DNA from: Bacteroidota bacterium
Lineage (GTDB): Bacteria > Bacteroidota > Bacteroidia > Flavobacteriales > Weeksellaceae
DNA: 64,000 nt
Direction: 5' to 3'
NCBI GenBank assembly: GCA_018902795.1
Contig: JAHIQD010000011.1
Coordinates: forward strand, 1-64,000
In this document: piece after piece, positions 31,801-40,175 of the stretch
How positions within the stretch are numbered: the stretch's first letter is position 1
How the letters are laid out: every line of letters begins with the position of its first letter
The notes under the pieces: generated by a model
Databases searched by the model: none
What the model saw: the letters and a program-made list of their open reading frames with translations, nothing else
What the model was told of the DNA's origin: nothing
Made by a program: the position numbers and the translations under genes

Positions 31801-34682
31801 TGGTGGCTTTCAATGATGTCCAGACGCAGTCGGTTAATTTAAAGATTGCTTCGGACAAAAAACCACTGCGAATTGAAACCGTGACGTTCAGAGACAAATT
31901 GCAGCCTAATTCCAAAGAAAAATGGACGGTGAAAATTTTAGGCGATGACAAAGAGAAAATCAACGCCGAAGTTCTAGCAAATATGTACGACAAATCTTTA
32001 GATCAGTTTGCAGCTAATTTGTACTCGTGGCAAAAACTGTATCAGAAATATTTCCTCATCAATTCTTATGGAATTACTGAATACCTGGCGCAGGAGAACT
32101 TCAGCAAAAGGGTACCATATTTAAACCAGAAAACAGTTAATATTCCCGAGTTTAACTGGTTTGATGGCGGCGTTTATGGAAGAGTAGTTCACGACAGTGT
32201 AATTGTAGCTTACGGCATTAAGGCGCAGTCTGCAGCAAAAATGGAGTCGGTGGGAAATCCCCCGCCACCGCCTGCTAGAATGGCCACACAAAATGATTCG
32301 GCAGTTGTGTCTGCGGTGTCGGGAAAAGTTGCGGGGATTGAAATAAAGGAGGAGCTTGAAAAAATTCCAGTCCGCCAAAACCTAAACGAAACTGCATTTT
32401 TCTATCCGAATTTATTGACCGACAAGGACGGAAATGTTACGTTTGAATTTACTTCTCCGGAAGCATTAACCCAGTGGAAACTGATGTTTTTGGCGCATAC
32501 AAAAGACGCCAGAGCAGCAGTTTTAGAGAAAGAAGTGGTTACCCAGAAAGAATTTTCAGTCACGCCGAATTACCCGAGATTTTTGCGTGAAGGTGACGAG
32601 TTGAATTTGCAGTCGAAACTTTCGAGTTTAGTCAATCAAAAACTGAACGGAACGGCGCAACTGCAGATTTTAGATGCATTTACCAATGAAGATATTTCTA
32701 GTAAATTCAATGTAAATGAAATGCAGAAAACTTTCAGTCTTACAGAAAACGGAAATTCTGTAGTGAACTGGAAAGTGAAAGTTCCAAACGATGTGTCTTC
32801 AATCATCATTAAAGTCGTCGCCAAAGCCGGTAATTTCTCCGATGGTGAACAGAAAGCAATTGCAGTGCTTCCAAACAGAATGTTGGTAACGGATGCAGTT
32901 CCAATCTTTGTGAAAGAGGGTCAGACGAAAACTTTTGTACTGGAAAATCTGGTAAAAAATACATCAACTACCGCTACCAATTTCTCCAATACTTTGGAAC
33001 TCACAACAAATCCGATCTGGGAAATTATGTTTGCTTTGCCAAGTTTGAAAAACGATACGAACAATTCGGCCGATGTGGTTTTCAATAAATGGTTTGCAGA
33101 TGTTTTGGCTTCCGAAATTTTTAAAGCCAATCCGAAACTGAAAACCGTTTTTGAAGAATATCAAAGCAAAGGTTTACTGAATTCAAATCTGGAGAAAAAT
33201 CAAGAGTTGAAACAATTATTGTTAGAAGAAACACCATGGGTTTTAGAGTCGAAAAATGAAACCGAACAGATGGAAAAATTAGCCCGTCTTTTCGATGCGA
33301 ACACAATGCGGAATTCCATCCAGAACGATTGGGCAGAACTGAAAAAACTGCAGAATCCTGACGGCGGTTTCTCGTGGTATCAAGGTTATCCGAGTTCATA
33401 TTACAACTCGCTTTATATTCTGAAAAACTTAGGAAGAATCAATGCCTGGCTTAAAGGGAATACAGCGGATTATCAAAGTTCTGAACAAAAAGAAATGGTT
33501 TCTAAACTGGTGAATTTTGTGGATACGGAAGTGAATAAATACGGCGAAATCGACAAAAAGAATATTGTAAATAATTATGTTTTGGATTATCTCGACACCC
33601 GAAATTATTGGGAAAAAGAATATCCGTTGAAAACGAAAGGAACTGCGCTGAAAAATGCCGTAATTTCCAAAGCGAAGACAGAAAAAATTACAGATTTTAC
33701 GTTCTTTGGTCTGCACCGTTTAGCGATTTTATTTGACAATTACGGATTGAAAGATATTTCAAAAAAATTCCTTACTTATTTAAAAGAGACGGCTACAGAA
33801 ACCGAAACTCAGGGCGTTTACTGGAAACAGAATCTGAATGATTGGGGTTGGTATTCGTCAAAAACCGTGAACCACGCCGGAGCTTTGGAAGCCTTTAATA
33901 AACTCACTCCAAACGACATCAATTTCATTGAGGAAATGAAAATCTGGCTCATTACACAAAAAGAAGTGAATTCCTGGGGAAGTTCGCGCGGAACCGCAGA
34001 AGTGATTTTCACCATCCTGAATTCAGGAAAATCCTGGACAAGTTCCGATAGCGATAAAGCCACAATAATTTGGGGCGGAAAAGAGCTCACAAATCCTGAC
34101 ACGAAAGCAACCGGTTATGTGAAATCGACTTTAAAAGAAGAAAAAATCGATAAAAAGCTAGGAACAGTTAGCGTAACAAAACCTGGTCCCGGAATTGTTG
34201 AGGGCGGCTTGTTCTGGCAATATTATGAGGATCTGGACAAAATAAAATCTTCCGAAAATTATCTTTCAATAACAAAAGAACTGTATAAAAAAGTGAAAAC
34301 TGTAAACGGGGAAGAATTGGTGAAAATCAACGAAAATTCACCTTTGAAAGTTGGTGACAAAGTGACGGTAAGAATGATTCTGAATACCGACAGAAATATG
34401 GAATTCATCCATTTAAAAGACATGAGAGCGGCAGGTTTTGAACCTCTAAATGTGATTTCCGGTTACGAATGGAAAAACTCGTTAGGCTATTATCAATCGA
34501 CCAAAGACGCTTCCACGAATTTCTACATTGAATACATGCCGAAAGGAAAATATGTTTTCGAGTACGATTATATCTGTAACGCTTCCGGAACTTTCAGCAA
34601 CGGAATTACCACTTTGCAGAATTATTACGCGCCGCATATGAACGCGCACACGAAAGGATCGCGCGTCACGATTAGCGAATAA
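28848..34682 (+). CDS. Large alpha-2-macroglobulin-family protein without thioester motif
   Basis: About 1944 residues from ATG 28848, which gives a signal peptide (FTRLFTLFLLFSLFSPIFGQ); the in-frame ATG at 28815 precedes it with polar residues. Macroglobulin domains occupy the first half (RAIYRPGQTVYFKVI near 550-565), then the central A2M domain (FFYPNLLTDKDGNVTFEFTSP near 1180-1200), then a terpenoid-cyclase-like helical domain (NPDGGFSWYQGYPSSYYNSL near 1500-1520) and a C-terminal domain. Where thioester members have CxEQ (about residue 1395) this protein has FALPSLKNDTNN, so it cannot form the thioester. There is no lipobox, so it is likely periplasmic. A proline-rich insert lies near 1137. 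Protease-trapping or envelope defence is the usual family role. Confidence 0.88.
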   Translation: MKNFTRLFTLFLLFSLFSPIFGQKNYDDQWKKVTENYKTGKYKSNLPIILEIQKQAMKDDNANQLIRSLKAEFSIVNQTRDDENNDSSSQFFKKLSGFGDQLKGEQKLVYEVLLGQFFMDYYQNESWEINQRTNINNQDVSQIETWSKLDFKNYLTQHFENLNKKKSDLQKIQLSKYKTIFEETQDLDYFPTLFDWNAVNETEFLRNAELFTPNELKANHQKILNIYDELISGNSGNSKLYFQHQKLNYNCEFTKCKDRLLQLQELVKSDAEGDYKVLVIAEIMDELTSEQKYQEALSWAETAKKQYSKSKFSDNIKSRENQIVNPSLVIKYETHTQANLPIHLVAEAKNVHQFSLNIYEVKDDMTNFLKYVSNSYDKNNFTAVKKSLVRKETFELQDLKDFKTHKTSLEIKPLPSGIYMVEYVVENAIQENFYFIATSSRLIYAKKDERKSIEDQLKLVNRENGKSISNEGLKIFEYSRGKTVNSFNATSDQSANFKFPVSNEKDYYRYYLVQQPKTNDFNLIQVYGSNYYPENEIGKQRDLAQIFLDRAIYRPGQTVYFKVINTKLLNEKESVAAGVSQKITLHDANGEEISSQNFKTNDFGSYNGSFILPSGKLNGSFSLQIHGNNVDSYKTFQVEEYKRPKFEVTFEPIKDEYKYGQTIEIKGKAMTFSGIPLSNATVNYEIKKRNIRWMYFYWFPRGNDNENSILGDVKTNEKGEFVITLDLKKDETLDGIQIDNYEITASVTDINGETQSETANVKVASVSHYIKADDVKDTFTDENIKIKVETKNYNEQNLKKPYSVKLSKLVSGERIFRSNFESEIQDLPKFSKTEFIQKFPHDYFSKEEQELKIESVILNGAQRNEESLDLGKLSAGKYKLELFNIEGKDTIKTEKIFEVFDKRFLTDSQKPFLKVIQPKTEFKRTEKAKIYVYSAVPNALVNIYIQNGNGETVTEQKSFKNGVLEYEVAFPKDESIDQINVQFQLVAFNDVQTQSVNLKIASDKKPLRIETVTFRDKLQPNSKEKWTVKILGDDKEKINAEVLANMYDKSLDQFAANLYSWQKLYQKYFLINSYGITEYLAQENFSKRVPYLNQKTVNIPEFNWFDGGVYGRVVHDSVIVAYGIKAQSAAKMESVGNPPPPPARMATQNDSAVVSAVSGKVAGIEIKEELEKIPVRQNLNETAFFYPNLLTDKDGNVTFEFTSPEALTQWKLMFLAHTKDARAAVLEKEVVTQKEFSVTPNYPRFLREGDELNLQSKLSSLVNQKLNGTAQLQILDAFTNEDISSKFNVNEMQKTFSLTENGNSVVNWKVKVPNDVSSIIIKVVAKAGNFSDGEQKAIAVLPNRMLVTDAVPIFVKEGQTKTFVLENLVKNTSTTATNFSNTLELTTNPIWEIMFALPSLKNDTNNSADVVFNKWFADVLASEIFKANPKLKTVFEEYQSKGLLNSNLEKNQELKQLLLEETPWVLESKNETEQMEKLARLFDANTMRNSIQNDWAELKKLQNPDGGFSWYQGYPSSYYNSLYILKNLGRINAWLKGNTADYQSSEQKEMVSKLVNFVDTEVNKYGEIDKKNIVNNYVLDYLDTRNYWEKEYPLKTKGTALKNAVISKAKTEKITDFTFFGLHRLAILFDNYGLKDISKKFLTYLKETATETETQGVYWKQNLNDWGWYSSKTVNHAGALEAFNKLTPNDINFIEEMKIWLITQKEVNSWGSSRGTAEVIFTILNSGKSWTSSDSDKATIIWGGKELTNPDTKATGYVKSTLKEEKIDKKLGTVSVTKPGPGIVEGGLFWQYYEDLDKIKSSENYLSITKELYKKVKTVNGEELVKINENSPLKVGDKVTVRMILNTDRNMEFIHLKDMRAAGFEPLNVISGYEWKNSLGYYQSTKDASTNFYIEYMPKGKYVFEYDYICNASGTFSNGITTLQNYYAPHMNAHTKGSRVTISE

Positions 34683-34704
34683 CTTATTTATTAATGAATT
34701 TTAA

Positions 34705-34740
34705 AACCGTTTCAGTTTTCTGAAGCGGTTTTTATTTTTT
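34705..34740 (+). terminator. Intrinsic terminator after the alpha-2-macroglobulin gene
   Basis: Arms AACCGTTTCAG and CTGAAGCGGTT pair over 11 positions (one G-T) around a TTTT loop, followed by TTTATTTTTT. It begins 22 bases after the stop codon. Confidence 0.88.
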
Positions 34741-34752
34741 GACAAATGTCAA
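34739..34752. promoter_or_regulatory. Palindrome TTGACA-AA-TGTCAA, possible operator of the export operon
   Basis: A perfect 6-base inverted repeat with a 2-base centre lies 57 bases before the tolC-like gene. A box TAAGTTCG about 15 bases downstream resembles the -7 consensus TAnnTTTG (one mismatch). This placement fits a repressor site of TetR or MarR type, but no such regulator gene is adjacent. Confidence 0.4.
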
Positions 34753-34808
34753 AGGAAACGTTTTTCTAAGTTCGGAACTTTGTACCCACAAAACAAAGAA
34801 CAGAAAAA

Positions 34809-36215
34809 ATGAAAAACTTGAATAAAGTATTTTTTGCCGCCATGCTGGGTTTTCCCTTGGTTTTTCAGGCACAGACCGCGCCTGATCTCAGGGAATTGGT
34901 AAATGCCGCTCTGAACCGGGATGCCGCGATAGAACAGCAGAATTTGGAGGCGAAATCAATCGGTCTTGACCAGCAAAAACTGAAAGACGTTTTTCTGCCT
35001 AAAGTAGAAATCTCCGGTAAGGCAGGATATCTTAATGCAACAGCCGATTTTAATTCCCCTGAACTTGCCGTTCCGGCCATTAAACCTGTTTTTCCGGGAA
35101 TGGTTTTTCCTGAAGGCGCGCTGGATAATCAGTTTAATTTATCGGGTTTTGATGCTGCTGCAAAAGCGGAAGCTTCCGTTTTGATTTATTCCGGGGGAAA
35201 AGTGAAGCATTTAAAACAGGCTTTGGTTGAAAAGAAAAATTCCAATCAGGCGCTTCAGGCAAAATATCAGGATGAAGTCGTTACTCAGGTTTCCAAAGCT
35301 TATGATCAGTTTGCTTTGGTTACGGAATCTAAAAAAGTACTGGACGAAAGTAAAAAACGGCTCGACATTAATAAAAAAACCGCCGAAAAAGCACTGGGTT
35401 ACGGTTTAATTACGCCTTACGATTACAAAAAAATAGAACTGGCGCAGGCAACACTCGATTCTAAAATGGTAGAATATGAAGGAAAAAAAGAATTGCTGAT
35501 TACGCAGCTTTATCTTTTGACAGGAATTGAAAGGGAGCGAATTGCTTTGATTAACCCGACATTAGAGAAAATTGAATATTTAAATGCAGATCAGTCGGTA
35601 GAAAACCGTGCGGAACTGAAGGCGCTTGATTTCGGAATTAAAGCCATTGATGCTAAAATTAAAGCCGAAAAAACATGGTGGATTCCGAAAGTTCAGGCAT
35701 CGACTTCTGTTTCTTATTTGGGACTTTTCGGTTCGCATATTTCCTCATCTAACGATGTTATTCCCGGAATGGCCAAAAAGCTTGATTCTGATTTAAAGAA
35801 TACCCAGCTTTTTCCGATGTTCCAGGCCGGAATTGGTTTTAAATGGGATGTTTTCGATGGCAATGAAGGCAAACACGAAATAGAAAAAGCCAAAATAGAA
35901 AGAGAAATTCTGGAAAGCAAAAAAACCGATGCAGAAAGAAAACTTCAGCTCAATTTAGCCAACAGCCAAACCAATTATGATATCGCTTTGTCTCAGATTG
36001 AACTGAAAGCAAAATCCAGACAAATTGCCAAAAATGCTTTAACTCAGGCGGAAAAAGAATTCAGATATGGTCTGATCAAATCCAGCCAGCTGATTGAAGC
36101 AGAAAATGATCTTGAAAATGCAGAACTGGAATATCAGACTGCAGTTTTCAACCAGAGAAGAACCGCTGTAGAACTGATGAAATCTACCCAAAATTTATCC
36201 ACAGAAAAATTATAA
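34809..36215 (+). CDS. TolC-family outer-membrane efflux protein
   Basis: A 468-residue protein with a signal peptide (ending FQAQ) and two repeats of the outer-membrane-efflux domain (about 25-235 and 255-460), helical with alternating coiled-coil segments, for example EVVTQVSKAYDQFALVTESK and EKEFRYGLIKSSQLIEAEND. It would form the trimeric outer-membrane channel and periplasmic tunnel of an export system with the HlyD-like adaptor and the ABC-2 permease that follow. It lacks a lipobox. First gene of a three-gene operon. Confidence 0.92.
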   Translation: MKNLNKVFFAAMLGFPLVFQAQTAPDLRELVNAALNRDAAIEQQNLEAKSIGLDQQKLKDVFLPKVEISGKAGYLNATADFNSPELAVPAIKPVFPGMVFPEGALDNQFNLSGFDAAAKAEASVLIYSGGKVKHLKQALVEKKNSNQALQAKYQDEVVTQVSKAYDQFALVTESKKVLDESKKRLDINKKTAEKALGYGLITPYDYKKIELAQATLDSKMVEYEGKKELLITQLYLLTGIERERIALINPTLEKIEYLNADQSVENRAELKALDFGIKAIDAKIKAEKTWWIPKVQASTSVSYLGLFGSHISSSNDVIPGMAKKLDSDLKNTQLFPMFQAGIGFKWDVFDGNEGKHEIEKAKIEREILESKKTDAERKLQLNLANSQTNYDIALSQIELKAKSRQIAKNALTQAEKEFRYGLIKSSQLIEAENDLENAELEYQTAVFNQRRTAVELMKSTQNLSTEKL

Positions 36216-36238
36216 TCACAAAAAACAATACCATTACA

Positions 36239-37198
36239 ATGAAAAACTATATTCTAAAATATTTCGCCCTTGCAGGAATAATTGCTCTAACCGCCTGTAA
36301 GCAGGAAACTCCTCAAAAACCCCTTGAAGGCAAAACCAAAAAAGAAGTGATCGCTTTCGCACCGAAAGTAACCGGAAGAATTTTAAAAATTTATGTGGAA
36401 GAAGGTCAAACGGTGAAAGCAGGTGATACTTTGGCGATGCTTGATGTTCCGGAAGTTTCAGCAAAAATTGCACAGGCAAAAGGAGCCACAGCCGCCGCAA
36501 CAGCACAGTCGAGACTGGCAAAAAACGGAGCTACCGCAGATCAGCTTAAACAGTTGAAAGCTAAACAAAAAGGTTTGCAGCAACAGTACGAATATGCACA
36601 GAAATCCTACAGCAGAGCAAGTAATATGTACAAAGACAGTTTGTTTTCTCCGCAGAATTATGATGAAACGTACGCAAAACTTCAGGGAGCAAAAGCTCAG
36701 TATGAAGCCGTAAATGCAGAACTGCACGATGTGGAAAGGGGAACCAGATTAGAAAAAATTGACATGGCACTGGGGCAGGAAAGTCAGGCGAGAGGAGCTT
36801 TGCAGGAAGCAAATATTGCCTATTCAGAAAGATACATCATCGCAACAAACGACATGGAAATTGAAACTATCTCATTAAATGTAGGCGAGCTGGCCACCGC
36901 AGGTTACGCGTTGTTCAACGGTTATATTCCGGATACCACTTATTTCAGATTTACTATTCCTGAAAGTAAAGTTACTGATTATCAGAAAGGAATGACGGTG
37001 AATTTAAAATCAACTCATGGAAACAAGGAATTCGCCGGAAAAATAGTTACTATTAAACAATTGACCAAATATGCAGATATTACCACCGCTTTCCCCGATT
37101 ATCAGCCGGAAGACGCAGTTTACGAAATTAAAGTAATCCCAACTGACAAAGTGAAGGCGAACGGTTTACTGGTAAATTCAAGTGTGATTTTAAAATAA
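36239..37198 (+). CDS. HlyD-family periplasmic adaptor (lipoprotein)
   Basis: A 319-residue membrane-fusion protein. The N-terminus is a lipoprotein signal with Cys at about 20 (GIIALTACKQE). A biotinyl-lipoyl-like half (KVTGRILKIYVEEGQTVKAG, about 41-60) is followed by a long helical hairpin with Lys/Gln/Ala-rich coiled coil (about 75-185) and a beta-barrel part (about 205-319). It links the TolC-like channel to the inner-membrane permease. Gaps are 23 bases upstream and 19 downstream. Confidence 0.9.
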   Translation: MKNYILKYFALAGIIALTACKQETPQKPLEGKTKKEVIAFAPKVTGRILKIYVEEGQTVKAGDTLAMLDVPEVSAKIAQAKGATAAATAQSRLAKNGATADQLKQLKAKQKGLQQQYEYAQKSYSRASNMYKDSLFSPQNYDETYAKLQGAKAQYEAVNAELHDVERGTRLEKIDMALGQESQARGALQEANIAYSERYIIATNDMEIETISLNVGELATAGYALFNGYIPDTTYFRFTIPESKVTDYQKGMTVNLKSTHGNKEFAGKIVTIKQLTKYADITTAFPDYQPEDAVYEIKVIPTDKVKANGLLVNSSVILK

Positions 37199-37217
37199 TT
37201 CAAAAAATCACAAGACC

Positions 37218-38414
37218 ATGAAACAGATCAAATATCTTTTGAAAAGAGAGTTCCGGTTGTTTTTTACAAACACCACCATGCTTTCGGTTTTCTTCCTTGC
37301 GCCGCTTGTTTATGCACTGTTAATCGGTTTTACCTACCAAAGCGGTAAAGTGACGGACATTCCGGTCATCGTTATCGATCAGGACAAAACCCCAATGTCT
37401 CAGCAAATGGTGGATATGCTCGAAGACAATAAATCGGTAAAAGTGTTGAATTATCAGGCGGAACCTGCGTCTCTAAAGGATGAAGTCATTAAAACTGAAG
37501 CCGGAGCGGTCGTTATTATTCCTGAAAGATTTGAAGCCGGAATTCTGCAGAAAAAATATCCGGAACTGAATGTTTACCTCAATACTTCCAATGTTTTGAC
37601 GGCGAATTTTGCGTCGAAAGCCATTCAGCTTACGGTTGGAACTTTTTCAGCCGGTGCAGAAATGAAGGCTCTTCAAAAAAAAGGAATGAATGCGGATCAG
37701 GCAAAAATTTCATTTGAACCCTTCAAAGCCAATTATATCACGCTTTTCAATACCACAAGCAATTATCTGGTTTTTATGTGGCCTGCTCTGATGGCGGTAG
37801 TTTTACAGCAGGTTATTTTATTGGCGATGGCGGTGACGTTTTCCGAAGAATTTAAAAGAGATTCTTTTGTAAAAGATTTCGCGGGCAAACAGAAATACGC
37901 GGTTTTGGTCATGGCGATAAAATGTCTTCCGGTCTGGATTTTTTCTAATTTCAACCTGTTGATTTTCTATCTCTGCGGAATGTATTTTAAAATTCCGATG
38001 CCGGAAAATATCCCGAATTTCTTTTTTGTGACTGCAATGTTCGTCGTCGCATCAACCAATTTAGGGGTTTTGGTAAGTATTCTGATTCCAAATGCATTGA
38101 AAGCGACACAAATTTTAATGATTATCGCTTCGCCGGCATTCATCATCAGTGGTTTTACATGGCCCACTTATGCAATGCCTGTAGTAATCAACAGATTCAC
38201 TGAAATAATTCCTTTAACACCTTATCTTCAGGCACTGAAAATAATGGTCGTACAGCATGGCTCAGATCATCTCACTCAAAAATATTTCTGGCATCTGTTT
38301 ATTTTAGGTTGGGTGTTTTTCATTTTAGGTTGGGTCGCACTGAAGATTAAAATTAAAATATTATTCAAAGAATATCATTTATCTGCTGATACCGAAACCG
38401 GTATGGCGGATTAA
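37218..38414 (+). CDS. ABC-2 type transporter permease
   Basis: A 398-residue inner-membrane protein: first membrane segment at about 20-40, a large periplasmic domain at about 45-175, then five C-terminal membrane segments (about 180-200, 225-255, 260-285, 295-315, 345-375). The PAFIISGFTWPTYAMPVVIN stretch (about 312-331) is characteristic of the YhhJ/YbhR-like ABC-2 family. No ATPase domain is fused and none is encoded next to it, so the motor must come from elsewhere. Substrate unknown; drugs or envelope molecules are typical for the family. A terminator follows. Confidence 0.88.
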   Translation: MKQIKYLLKREFRLFFTNTTMLSVFFLAPLVYALLIGFTYQSGKVTDIPVIVIDQDKTPMSQQMVDMLEDNKSVKVLNYQAEPASLKDEVIKTEAGAVVIIPERFEAGILQKKYPELNVYLNTSNVLTANFASKAIQLTVGTFSAGAEMKALQKKGMNADQAKISFEPFKANYITLFNTTSNYLVFMWPALMAVVLQQVILLAMAVTFSEEFKRDSFVKDFAGKQKYAVLVMAIKCLPVWIFSNFNLLIFYLCGMYFKIPMPENIPNFFFVTAMFVVASTNLGVLVSILIPNALKATQILMIIASPAFIISGFTWPTYAMPVVINRFTEIIPLTPYLQALKIMVVQHGSDHLTQKYFWHLFILGWVFFILGWVALKIKIKILFKEYHLSADTETGMAD

Positions 38415-38442
38415 AAAAATATAGTTTTTCATGTTCTTGTGA

Positions 38443-38476
38443 AGAGCGTTCCCATATTTTTGGGGCGCTCTTTTTT
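38443..38476 (+). terminator. Intrinsic terminator after the export operon
   Basis: Arms AGAGCG and CGCTCT, extended by CCC/GGG across a small bulge, with an A/T-rich loop, followed by a TTTTTT run. It lies 29 bases after the permease stop. Confidence 0.85.
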
Positions 38477-38479
38477 CAT

Positions 38480-38487
38480 TACTTTTG
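38480..38487 (+). promoter_or_regulatory. Promoter -7 box of the Crp/Fnr regulator gene
   Basis: TACTTTTG matches the Bacteroidetes -7 consensus TAnnTTTG exactly. A possible -33 element TTTG ends at 38462, 17 bases upstream, within the terminator hairpin of the preceding operon. The leader before the ATG at 38504 would be about ten bases. Confidence 0.45.
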
Positions 38488-38503
38488 TCTAAATTTTTAT
38501 TGA

Positions 38504-39064
38504 ATGACCATCATCGAGCACCTTAAGCAACATATAAAACTTGACACCGAAATTGAAAGATTTTTAAAGGACGAATGTGAGTTTAAAGTGTACCAGAAAG
38601 GCGAGCTATTAAGCCACCAAAATCAGTATAACAGAACCGTTTTTTTCGTTGAAAAAGGTTTGCTGAGGATGTTTTACTACGAAAACGGAAAAGACATTAC
38701 CACTAATTTTTATTCAGAAGGAAAACTCACGGCAAATATTGACACCCTTTTTCAGGATCAGCCCACGCGTTACAATATTGAAACCCTTGAAAAGTCAGAA
38801 ATTGTTACCTGTAATTTTCAAAAACTGGAAGAATTCTGCGCTGTTTCGCTCACTTTTGCCAATTTCAGCAGGTACATTCTGGGAAATCTGATGATTCAGA
38901 TGTCAAATAGGATTTCTTCGCTCCAGTATATGACTGCGAAAGAAAAATACGCTCAGCTGATGGCGGAAAATCCTGATATCATTTTGCGCGCACCACTTGG
39001 AATGATTGCAAGTTATCTCGGTATTTCTCAGGAAACCTTAAGCAGAATAAGAAGCGAAAGATAA
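38504..39064 (+). CDS. Crp/Fnr-family transcriptional regulator
   Basis: A 186-residue protein with an N-terminal cyclic-nucleotide-binding fold (about 15-120; RTVFFVEKGLLRMFYYENGK) and a short C-terminal helix-turn-helix (about 155-186; MIASYLGISQETLSRIRSE). It belongs to the Bacteroidetes group of Crp-like regulators whose ligand is mostly unknown; the cAMP-binding Arg-Ser pair is not evident. It stands alone. Targets cannot be read from this window, though the DUF1569, VOC and GNAT genes next to it are candidates. Confidence 0.9.
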   Translation: MTIIEHLKQHIKLDTEIERFLKDECEFKVYQKGELLSHQNQYNRTVFFVEKGLLRMFYYENGKDITTNFYSEGKLTANIDTLFQDQPTRYNIETLEKSEIVTCNFQKLEEFCAVSLTFANFSRYILGNLMIQMSNRISSLQYMTAKEKYAQLMAENPDIILRAPLGMIASYLGISQETLSRIRSER

Positions 39065-39104
39065 TTTTTTCAGGTCTTTTTACACCATATTTTCTAAATT
39101 CCGT

Positions 39105-39112
39105 TAACTTTG
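39105..39112 (+). promoter_or_regulatory. Promoter -7 box of the DUF1569 gene
   Basis: TAACTTTG is a perfect match to TAnnTTTG, 18 bases before the ATG at 39130. No clear -33 element is seen at the usual distance. Confidence 0.4.
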
Positions 39113-39129
39113 ATTATCTCTAAAAATAT

Positions 39130-39594
39130 ATGAAAACCATGCAGAACATTTTCGACGCCAAAGACGCCCAGAATTACATCGACAGAATCAACAGCCTTAC
39201 TCCGGAAACCCAGCGAAAATGGGGAAAAATGAGCGTAGATCAGGTTCTCGCCCATTTAAATGTGGCTTATGAAACTATTTACGAACAGGAAAAACATCCT
39301 AAACCCAATTTTATTGCAGGATTTCTGTTAAAAAATTTCGTGAAATCAAAAACCGTCAATGAGCTTCCCTACAAACAGAATCTTCCGACAGGACCAATGT
39401 TTATCATCAAAGGAAATAAAAATTTCGAGGAAGAAAAGAGACGTCTGATCGGTTTTATTCAGAAAACACAACAGCTTGGAAGAGAAGCGTTCGACGGTAA
39501 AATGTCGCATTCTTTCGGGAAACTTACTGCCCAGGAATGGAACAATATGCTGGCGAAACACCTTAATCATCATTTGGATCAGTTCGGAGTTTAA
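39130..39594 (+). CDS. DUF1569 (DinB-like fold) protein
   Basis: A 154-residue cytoplasmic protein of the DUF1569 family. Conserved features are WGKMSVDQVLAHLNVAYET (about 35-53) and the C-terminal EWNNMLAKHLNHHLDQFGV (about 136-154), whose His residues fit the metal site of the DinB/YfiT four-helix fold. The reaction is unknown; relatives include thiol-transferase-like enzymes. An ATG two codons downstream (MQNIF) is an alternative start. It is separated from the Crp/Fnr gene by 65 bases containing its own -7 box. Confidence 0.82.
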   Translation: MKTMQNIFDAKDAQNYIDRINSLTPETQRKWGKMSVDQVLAHLNVAYETIYEQEKHPKPNFIAGFLLKNFVKSKTVNELPYKQNLPTGPMFIIKGNKNFEEEKRRLIGFIQKTQQLGREAFDGKMSHSFGKLTAQEWNNMLAKHLNHHLDQFGV

Positions 39595-39632
39595 GATGAA
39601 AATATAGGTAAGCATTAAAACACAAAACACCA

Positions 39633-40103
39633 ATGATGAAAAAGTTTTTACTTTTATGCCTGTTGATTTCAGATTTCGCGTTTTCGCAAATGCCCAATAT
39701 TGCTGAAGTTTGGCTGAATAAGTCCCAACCTTATATCGGAACCATCGGCAATGAAAAAGAGGAAATTAAAATCAGGGTCAATATTTCTGAGCAGAACCGG
39801 AAAAACGATCAGGAGTATTTCGTTTCCGGATATTCTCTGGTGGAAAATAATTATTCCAAATTTGAAGGAAAACTGAAAATCACAAAATACCAGGACGGCC
39901 AAAAAAGAAGCACTGTTTTCGGGGAATACGAATTTGCCGAAGAACCGAAAGGAAAACATTCGGGTATCCTGAAGGGCAAATTCGTTTATACCTTTATGTG
40001 GAATAAAAAAACGCAGCAAATCGAAAAGCAGTACATCGAATTTATAGGCGACTGGAAAAGCTATGACGGAACTTTAGCCTATAAAACCAACTGGAAAAAT
40101 TAA
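39633..40103 (+). CDS. Secreted protein of unknown function
   Basis: A 156-residue protein with a signal peptide (MMKKFLLLCLLISDFAFSQ). The mature part is beta-rich, with repeated Lys/Tyr/Glu strands (KFEGKLKITKYQDGQK; ILKGKFVYTFMWNKK; GDWKSYDGTLAYKTNWKN) resembling a lipocalin-like small barrel of flavobacterial secreted proteins. No catalytic motif is visible. A Met codon one position downstream is an equal start. It probably shares a transcript with the DUF1569 gene (38-base gap). Confidence 0.72.
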   Translation: MMKKFLLLCLLISDFAFSQMPNIAEVWLNKSQPYIGTIGNEKEEIKIRVNISEQNRKNDQEYFVSGYSLVENNYSKFEGKLKITKYQDGQKRSTVFGEYEFAEEPKGKHSGILKGKFVYTFMWNKKTQQIEKQYIEFIGDWKSYDGTLAYKTNWKN

Positions 40104-40175
40104 CTCATCCAATCGCTGAAAAAAGGTTTTTAATAAAATTCTAAATTAATTTCAATTTCAAAAATAAATATAATA

